A model generated the notes under the pieces. It saw only the letters and a program-made list of their open reading frames with translations, did not search any database and had not been told where the DNA came from. Source: an uncultured Victivallales bacterium (lineage in GTDB: Bacteria; Verrucomicrobiota; Lentisphaeria; Oligosphaerales; JAFGRS01). From it: a DNA stretch of 64,000 nt. The stretch's first letter is position 1. Each line of letters begins with the position of its first letter. The translations under genes were made by a program, and so were the position numbers. Below, one piece after another: positions 1 to 8,900 of the stretch. The stretch spans positions 35,261 through 99,260 of the forward strand of contig CAILUI010000260.1 of the NCBI GenBank assembly GCA_903837355.1, given 5' to 3'.

Positions 1-1
1 C

Positions 2-2842
2 GCCGAGCGCCAGACCTGGAGCGGCCCCGCCGGCCCGGCCGAGATCGTCCGCCCGTACACCTTCACGCCCTCCGGGCTCCCTGAGAGCCGCGGCGACTGG
101 CTCGGCAACCTGACCCGCTACGAGTACGATCCTGCCGGCCGTCTGCAGGCTATCATCGACCGCCTTGGACGTCGCCTGACCATGGCCTACGCCCCCAACG
201 GGCGGGTCAACGCCCGCACCTTCCCTGATGGCTCCACCGAAACCTATGGGCACGACGGCGATGGCAATCCCCTCGCGCTGACCGACCGCGACGGTCGGCG
301 CACGCAGTACGAGTACGACGGGCGCGCCCTGCCCGTGCGCATCGTCCTCCCCGGCGGCGGCGTTATGCGCCACGAGTACGACCTCGCCGGCCGGCGCGTA
401 CGTACGGTGGATCCCAATGGCAACGCGACACGCCTCGAATACGACCTCGCCGGCCGACTGCAACGTGAGATCGATGCGGCGGGCGGCGTGACCCTCTATA
501 CCTATGACGCGAATGGCAACCTGGCCACCCTGACCGATCCGAACGGCAACGTCACTCGCTATGCCTACGACCTTAACGACCGGCGCGTCCGCACCGAATA
601 TGCCGACGGCGGTGTGGCCACGGTCGCCTACGACGCCGTCGGCCGCCTGGCCACCAGCACTGACCGCGGCGGCAACAGCACCCGTTTCGAGTACGATGCG
701 GTCGGCAATCTGATCAAGGTTGTTGACGCGCTCGGGCAGGAGACCACGGCCGCCTACGACGAACGCAATGCCCTGGTGGCCGTCACCGACGCCGCCGGCC
801 ATGTCACGCGCTACGAACGCGATCCCGAGGGCCGCCTCCTGGCCATCGTCCTACCGTTGGGCATGCGCGAGTCGTCGACCTACGATGCCGAGGGTAACCG
901 CACCAGTCGCACCACCTTCGACGGACAGCCAATCACCTTCACCTACGACGCCGACAACCGCCCGGTCGGCCGCAACTGCGCCGGACTGCCTCCGGAGTCC
1001 TTCGCCTACAGCCCCGCTGGACGCCTCCTCAGCACCACCGACGCCACCGGCCTGAGCGCTCGTACCTACGATGCCGCCGGACGGCTGCAGACGCTGGCCC
1101 TGCCCAACGGCGAGGTCCTGACCTATGCCTATGATGCGGCCGGCAACCTGCTCAGCCTCACCCATCCCGGCGGTACGGTCACCCACGCCTACGATGCGGC
1201 AAACCGTCTCGTGAACGCCGCTACGGCCCCCGCTACCGCGGTGACCTACACCTACGACGCCGCCGGCAATCCGACGACCCTGACCTTCGGCAATGGCGTG
1301 GTCAGCACGCGCACCTTCGACCGCCTCAACCGCATCGCCCGCATCGTCGACCGTGGCCCGGGCGCCCAGACCCTCGCCGCCTTCGACTACACCTTCACCG
1401 CCACCGGCTTCCGGGCCGGGGTCACCGAGAGCCACAGCGACCGCAGCGTCGCCTATGACTACGACCCGCTCGGGCGCCTGACCGAGGAACGCATCAGCAC
1501 CGGCGCCGGCCTTCGCACCATCGCCTACGCCTACGATGCCGTCGGTAACCGGACCCAGTGCGCCGACTCACTCGCCGGCACGCTCGCTTACACCTACGAC
1601 GCCAACGACCGCTTGCTGAGCGATGGCGCCACCACCTACACCTACAACGCCGCCGGCCAACGCCTGCAGGCGGCGGGCGCCGCCGGCACGACCACCTACC
1701 AGTGGGACGCCTTCGGGCGGCTGCGCACGGTGGCCGCGGGTGCGCGCGAAGCATCGTATGTCTATGATGCCCAGGGCTTGCGGGTGGCCAAGTCCGTCAA
1801 TGGCAGCCTCAGCGAGCGCTACCTCTATGACTCGGCGCGCGCCCTGCCCCAGGTCCTCTGCACCACCGACGCCGCGGGCACGCCCCGAACCGCGTTCCTC
1901 TATGGCCTTGGCCCAGTCGCACAGACAACCGCCGCCGGCAGCGTCGCCCTGCACGCGGACGCGACGCTGTCGACCCGCTATCTGACCAACGCCGCCGGGG
2001 CGCCGACGGACTCCTTCGACTTCACCGCCTTCGGTGTCGCAACCGGCGCCAGCGGCCCCAGTGCCTGCCCGCTGCTCTACGCCGGCCAGTGGCGCGATCC
2101 GGACAGCGGCCTGGATTACCTGCGCGCCCGCTGGCTCGACCCCGGCAGCGGTGCCTTCCTCGGGCGCGACCCGCTGCTGGGGAGCCTCACGGCTCCTGCC
2201 ACCCGCCACCCCTACCAGTACGCCCTCAACAACCCGGTCAACGCCTTCGATCCCACCGGCCAGTTCTCCATGGGCAGTCTGATGGCCGGCATGTCCGCCT
2301 CCAGCGTGCTCGCCAACATGGCCATCAGCCATATGACCTTTGCGATCCTCGCCAGCCGCATCATCCGCGAAGTCATGGGCCCCGGCTTCGCCCTGCGCTA
2401 CGGGGCCATGGGGATCATCAGCACGACCGGCAATGCCGAGATCATCGGCCAGGCCCTCGACATGTACCAGAAGGGCAATCTGCTGATCGCCGTGGCCTCG
2501 GATCTCATCAGTCTGTCGAACACGGTCCTCAGCCTGACCAATACCTTCGTGGGACTCGGCAAGGCCGTCACCGGGTCGGGCCTGATCTCGGGCGCGCGGC
2601 CTGGCCTCAAGAGCGCCGGCGAGGCGCAAAAGGCCAGCCTCAAGGCCCTGAAGTTCGGCTTCAGCAAGTCGCAAAGCCATCTCATCAAAGCCACCAATGA
2701 CACCAGTCAGGATCTCCAGGGTGAGGTCCAAGGCTTGAGTACCTCGGCCTGGGAAAACGCCATCTACAAGTATGTGGATGCTTGTCGCGCACTCATCCAC
2801 GCTACCGAAGGCATGCCTGCAGGGGGCAGCCCGGAAGAGTGA
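2..2842 (+). CDS. Rhs/YD-repeat protein, 3' part (5' end outside window)
   Basis: The frame is already open at base 2, so the gene begins to the left of the window; 946 codons are visible. Almost the whole visible protein is YD repeats (YDAxGN and GRL type), which in this family build a beta-sheet shell. The Rhs core follows (DYLRARWLDPGSGAFLGRD, then NPVNAFDPTGQ) and ends near base 2262. About 190 residues follow the core; they are rich in hydrophobic helices at first and then polar, and I recognise no toxin domain. The next gene starts 72 bases downstream, so there is no room for an immunity gene. It is most likely exported, by analogy with the second Rhs protein at 12188, but the N-terminus is not visible. 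Confidence 0.9.
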   Translation, partial: AERQTWSGPAGPAEIVRPYTFTPSGLPESRGDWLGNLTRYEYDPAGRLQAIIDRLGRRLTMAYAPNGRVNARTFPDGSTETYGHDGDGNPLALTDRDGRRTQYEYDGRALPVRIVLPGGGVMRHEYDLAGRRVRTVDPNGNATRLEYDLAGRLQREIDAAGGVTLYTYDANGNLATLTDPNGNVTRYAYDLNDRRVRTEYADGGVATVAYDAVGRLATSTDRGGNSTRFEYDAVGNLIKVVDALGQETTAAYDERNALVAVTDAAGHVTRYERDPEGRLLAIVLPLGMRESSTYDAEGNRTSRTTFDGQPITFTYDADNRPVGRNCAGLPPESFAYSPAGRLLSTTDATGLSARTYDAAGRLQTLALPNGEVLTYAYDAAGNLLSLTHPGGTVTHAYDAANRLVNAATAPATAVTYTYDAAGNPTTLTFGNGVVSTRTFDRLNRIARIVDRGPGAQTLAAFDYTFTATGFRAGVTESHSDRSVAYDYDPLGRLTEERISTGAGLRTIAYAYDAVGNRTQCADSLAGTLAYTYDANDRLLSDGATTYTYNAAGQRLQAAGAAGTTTYQWDAFGRLRTVAAGAREASYVYDAQGLRVAKSVNGSLSERYLYDSARALPQVLCTTDAAGTPRTAFLYGLGPVAQTTAAGSVALHADATLSTRYLTNAAGAPTDSFDFTAFGVATGASGPSACPLLYAGQWRDPDSGLDYLRARWLDPGSGAFLGRDPLLGSLTAPATRHPYQYALNNPVNAFDPTGQFSMGSLMAGMSASSVLANMAISHMTFAILASRIIREVMGPGFALRYGAMGIISTTGNAEIIGQALDMYQKGNLLIAVASDLISLSNTVLSLTNTFVGLGKAVTGSGLISGARPGLKSAGEAQKASLKALKFGFSKSQSHLIKATNDTSQDLQGEVQGLSTSAWENAIYKYVDACRALIHATEGMPAGGSPEE

Positions 2843-2914
2843 GTCGATCGGCCTGGTTCCCGGTCCCGCCGCGGCGGGGTAGCCGGTGCGGCCCAGGTTG
2901 GGGAACGACGGTCC

Positions 2915-5900
2915 ATGAAGGAACCCACACCACACGTGCGGCCCAGCCTGATGACGGCGGTCGCGGCGCTATGCCTCGGCGCCTTCGCCGTCTGCCGCGC
3001 CGCCGACCCCGCCTGGCTCGCTGGACTCGACGGCAGCTTCGAGAGCGGCCTCACGGCGGGCACGACCGTCGGCAACGTTGCCCTGGTCGAGGCCCACGGC
3101 ACCCTGGTCCCCCCGCAGGGCAGCCGAGCGCTGTGCCTCGACACCGGACCCGCGGCCGGCAGTCGGCCCGGCGATGCCGGTATGGCCTCCCTGACCGTCA
3201 CCGGCATAGTCGCCACCGCGGCGGCACCCGTGCTGCGCTTCAGCGCCAACTTCCTCACGGCTGAACCCGCCCCGAGCCGCGCCGAAGACGCGGCCACGCT
3301 CAGCCTCACCGACGAGGTCACAGGACTCGAGACCGTGCTGGCCACCTTCGACACCTGGGACGACCTCGCCGCCGTGCCGTGGAGCGGCTGGCACCGGCAG
3401 ACCGGCTTCCAGAACGGCGCCGTCGATCTGACGCGCATCCTGGACCTGAGCCACCCCTTCACCCTCCGCCTCGTGGTCACCGACGATGCCGACGGCCGGG
3501 CCGACTCCGCCCTGCTGATCGACGACCTGCGTTTCACGGCCACCGCCCTCCCCATCGCCCGCGTAACGCCGGCAGCCGCGCTGGCCCCCGTGCTCTCGCC
3601 GCTGCCCTTCTCCGGCGCCGCCTCGAGCGCCGGCGCCGACCACCTGGTCTCCTGGCAGTGGGACTTCGGCGACGGGACCTTCGGCGACGGCCCGGAGGTC
3701 ACCCACGTGTACCTGAGCGAGGGCTTTTTCCAGGGCCGGCTGACCGTCACCGACGCCGCCAGCCGCAGCGATACGGCCCTCTTCGGAGTCTGGGTCGGCA
3801 ACCCGAATCGCCCCCCGACGATCGTCTCCACCGCCGTGCGGCGCCTCGATCCCGGCACTGCCTATGCCTACCCAGTGCGCGCCACCGACCCCGATCTGCC
3901 CTACGGCGACACCCTCACCTTCGCTCTCCAGACCGCCCCCGAGGGCATGAGTATCGACCCCGTCAGCGGCCTCGTGCTCTGGACGCCGCCGGCCGACGCC
4001 GTGGTTGCGAACCCCGTCGTCATCCGCGTCACCGATGCGGCCGGCCTGGTCGGTACCCAGTCCTTCACCCTGCGCCTCGAAGCCCTGCTGCCCTTCGTGG
4101 CCGCCACCGGCGAGTCGGCAGACCAGACCCTGATCGTCCCCTACGCCCCGGGCGGCATCTGGCAGCCACGCCAACTCGTCGGCGATTTCGATCCCGTCCA
4201 CAGCGCCCTCGGCAGCGGTGACGTCAACGGCGACGGCTATCCCGACCTGGTGCTCGGCGGCAGCCAGAACGGCTGTACCCTCTGGCTGCTGGTCAACGAC
4301 GGGGCCAACGGCTTCGGGTTGCCACAGACCCTGGCCGCCGTCCCGGGCGGCAGGACTCCCACGTTCCTCACGGTCGCCGACTTCAACGCCGACGGGCGCC
4401 CGGACGTCGCCGTCGGCACCAACGTACCCAATGTCATCTATCTGGCCCTCAGCGACGGTATGGGGTACACCGCGGCCACCAGCACTGCCTTCAGTGTGGT
4501 CTCTTCAGGGTCGGCCTACGGGATGGACGCAGCCGATCTCAACGGCGACGGCCGGCCGGACCTGATCGTCTCGTACAGCCTGTACTCCAACAAAGGCACC
4601 TACGTCGCCCTCAACCATGGCGCGGGCGATTTCCAGGCCGCAACGCTGGTGAGCCCCAAGCGCGAGAGTGATGAGCGCGTGACCACGGCCGACTTCACCA
4701 ACGATGGCCGCATCGACCTGCTCATCGGGGGCCGGATCAGCAACAGCACACGCCTGCTCACCGGCAACGGCGATGGGACCTTCAACCCGCCCACCGACCT
4801 GACCTTCACCCACGCCATCGGCTACTACGCCGGCATCGACAACGGCGACTTCAACGGCGATGGCAACCAGGATCTCCTCTGCACCCGGATGTTCGGCGGC
4901 GGCCGCGATCTGCTCTGCTACCCCGGCAACGGCGACGGGACCTTCGCCACCGCCGTCGTCCTGCACACGACGCCGAGCGGTACCTGGACGGGCCTGGCCG
5001 CGCCCCCGGCTCCCTTCCCGGACGGCTGGCCCGTCGCCCGCATCAGTCCGACCAACCCCACCGTGGCCGCCGGCACGCCGGTCAGCTTCGACGCCTCGAC
5101 CTCAACCGCCACCACCGGCGCCACCCTCGTCGCCTACGCGTGGACCTTCAGCGATGGCTCCACCGCCACCGGTCCGAGCGTAAGCCATGCCTTCCCTGAG
5201 CAGGAGGGCGTCTTCCTCGTCCGTCTGGCCGTTACCGACGATCAGGGCCGCGTCGCACGTACCGGCACCTACGTCTATCAGCGCGGCGCTCCCCCCGTCG
5301 CCGAGGCCGGCGGACCCTACATCCGCGGCGAGACTGCCGCCCAGTTCGGCGTCTACACCCTCTCCCTCGATGCCTCCGGCAGCAGCGATGATGGCCCGGC
5401 CACCTCCTTGTCTTACCTCTGGGACCTCGGCGGGGGCTTCTACGAGGCGTTCGCCGGCTCCGAGTTCGACCCGGCGCGCTGGCGCAACGTGGGCGCTAGC
5501 CTGACTGCCGGACGGGCGGTGCTCACCGGCGTCGGCAACTGGACCAGCCGCCAACTGCGCGCCAAACGCAGCCTCGGCCGCACCCCGGGGGCCGCTATCG
5601 ACCTGGCGGTCCGCCTGGATCCGGTTACCGAGGATGGCCAAGCCCTCGGGGCCTTCGGCTTCTACGATCTCGTGTCGGGCGCCTACCTGACCGAGTTCCG
5701 CCTCGACACCCTGAACAGCTCCAACCGCCGCCTGATCGTCCGTGAAGCGGGCCTTGCCGACCGCTGGCTCACCAACGCGCTGTCCCTCGACACTGATTAC
5801 GACCTGCGTTTCGTCTTCCGCGCCGCCGGCTTCGAACTCTGGCTGCGCGAGACCGGCACCGCCTCCTGGCGGCTCCTGGCCGAATCCACCACGGGCACCT

Positions 5901-8900
5901 GGCAGACGGCCGCGCTGATGGTCTCCGCCAACCAGGGCGCCCTACTGCTCGATTCACTCTCGGTCCCCAACCAAACCTGCAGCGGCATGGCCCCCGCCCT
6001 CAGCTTCGCGGGCCCCGGCACCTACGCCGTCGACCTGACCGTCACCGACGCCTTCGGCCAGAGCGCTACGGACCAGGCAACCATCCGTCTCGATGCCGGG
6101 TCGCCTCCGGTCGCCAACCCCGGCGGCCCCTACGTCGCTGGCGAAGAGGTCGCCAGCCAAGGCGTCTGGACCGTCACCCTCAACGGCAGCGGCTCGACCG
6201 ACGACCGCGGCATCGCCACCTACCGCTGGGATTTCGGCGACGGCACCCTGGCCAGCGGTGCGACCGTCCAACACGCCTATACGGTCCCCGGCGTGTACGG
6301 CGTGTCCCTCACCGTCACCGACCACGCCGACCAGACCAGCACCGCCGCCACCACCGTCACCATCACGGTGAACGATCGCCCCACGGCTGACCCCGGCGGC
6401 CCCTACGACTTCGGCGAGGCCTACGCCTACCGCGGCCAGTGGTCTGTCCCTCTCGACGGCACGGCCTCGGCCGACGACCGCGGCCTCTGGCAGTACCGCT
6501 GGTCGTTCCCGGACAGCGACGCCATCCGCTTCGCCGGCGATGGCACCGGCGCCGTCCTCTTCCCTGACCACGCCGCCCTGCGCACCGGGGCCATCACCGT
6601 CCTGCTCCGCCTGCGCCTCGATGCCGTCACCGCCGATGATGCCATCGTGGCTAAGTACACCGACAGCTCCCGCAACGGCTTTAGCGTGGAGAACTGGGGG
6701 GACTCAACCTCCACCTTCTATTTCTTCACCGCCTCCAACTTGAGCAATGCCGCCAACACCGTGCTCCCCGTCGGCCGCTGGACGGACATCGCGTTCACCT
6801 GTGCTAACGGCTCCACCACGGGCATCGTCATCGACGGCCGCCTGGCGGCCAGCCAGGCCGGCGTATCTGTGCCGGCCTCCGCCAGCGAGCTCATCCTCGG
6901 TAACCTCTACGATGGGACCACCCAGATCGGCGGCGATATCGACCGCCTGGCCGTCTGGAGCCGCGCCCTGACCCAGAGCGAGATCCAGGAACGCCTCGCC
7001 CACGGCATCTCCCCGGCCGAGCCCGACCTGGCCGGACTGTGGAACTTCACCGATGGCAGCCTCGCGGACGAGGGTCCCTACGGCCTCGATGGCCGTATCG
7101 TCGGCAGTGGCGTCGGCCCGGTGACCCTCGATGGCCCCACCGTGGAGATGGTCTTCGCCGAGGCCGGGGTCCAGTCCACCGTCCTCACCGTCACCGACCA
7201 CGCCGGCCAGACGCACGCCACGGAGACTACTGTCCGCGTCCACGGCAATGAACCGCCGGTCGCCAACGCCGGGACTCCCCGGACCGTCGAGGTCGGCATG
7301 CCGCTCACTCTCGATGCCAGCGCCTCGACCGACGACTACGGCATCTGGACCTGGCAGTGGCAGCCCGGCGAGACGCCGCTCTGGCGTGCCAAAGTCGACA
7401 CCCTCGCAGCCCTCCCGGACGGACTGCTGGTGCAGGCCGGCCTCGCGGTCGCCGTCCGCGACCCGGTGACCTTCGTGCCCGGAGACACGGTCGAGTTCAC
7501 CCTCCAGCGCCAGGCCAACCGCCCGTCCTACTTCATCGGCCTGGCGACCGACGACGCGCCGTCCACCACGGACGACGACTACGCTCTTGGCTTCTTCCTT
7601 AACGATAACTCCCTGACCTATATCGAAAATGGTACCCATTGGTACAGCACGCTGCGCGTGGATGTCTCCGCACTGCCGCTCCTCGAGGTACGCATCACGC
7701 GGACCACCACCGGCGCCCGCTTCGAGTACCGCGGCCTTGGCCAGAACGCCTGGACCCTCCTGCGCGCCTCCACCTACAACCCGCCCCTCGACCGCGGATT
7801 CTTCCTGGCCGCCTCAACCAACTCTACCGGCTCGCCGCAGGCGCTCCTGCGGCGCGTCATCCGCAACGGCCAGATGGTGCCCCTGCCGCGCAACCTGGGG
7901 CCGCTCGCGGACAACCCCGCCTTCGAGCACCGCTACGCGCGCCCCGGCGTCTACCACCCCCAGGTCACCGTCACCGACCATGCCGGCCAGAGCGCGACGG
8001 CGCAGACCACCGTCACCGTCGTGGTCGGACAGCCCCCGGTCGCCCGCGTCGGCGGCCCCTACCAAACCACCGAGGTCACCCCCACCCGCCTCGATGCCGC
8101 GGCCGCCAGTGATGACTACGCCATCGAATGGTACTACTGGGATTTCGGCGACGGCGACTCGGCCGTCACCGCCGACCCCTGGATGCACCATGCCTATGCC
8201 GCCGCCGGCGACTACACCCTGACGCTGACCGTCCTCGACTACGCCGGTCAGTCCGCCAGCACAAGCACCCCCGTCAGCGTCGCACCCGGACCCCATGTCG
8301 CCTGCGTGCCCTGGGCCTTCCGCGGCGGCATCGAGCTGCCGCACGACATCCGTAGCGGTCGCGAAACGACCCTCAAGGCGATGACCTGGTCCAAGCGCCT
8401 GCCGCTCGCCTACACCTGGGACTTCGGCGACGGCAGCGCGCCCGCGAACGGCACCCTCGCCACCGCCGCCGAGCTCTATGCCGTCCAGGCCAGGCACACC
8501 TACACCGCTGCCGAAGGCATCCCCGTCATCGCCACCCTCACCGTCACCGACGCCGACGGCAACACCGCCATGGACCGCTACCTGATGCGCATCCGCACTC
8601 CCGTCATCGAGGTCGACGCCAACCTCGCCCTCGATGAGGGCATGTGGTACCTGCATCGCAGAATGACCCGCGGTACCCTCGCCAAAGGCACCTGGGGCAA
8701 CTGGATCGTGCCGATAGGCGACTACAGTGATGGCAATGGCGCCGGTGGCTCCAAGGCCGCGTCTCCCGGCCAGGTCTTCCTGGTCAACGGCCACTTGCCC
8801 TCCGCCGACCCGCGCCGCGATCCCTACGTCGACAACGCCTGGCGCGTGCTCCTGAAAACCTGCACCGAGATGGAGACCATCGGGTTGAGCCCCCAGGCCT

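Noticed and set aside
2262..2842. Rhs tail as a known nuclease toxin
   Set aside because: No HNH, deaminase, ADP-ribosyltransferase or other toxin motif was seen, and no immunity gene follows.
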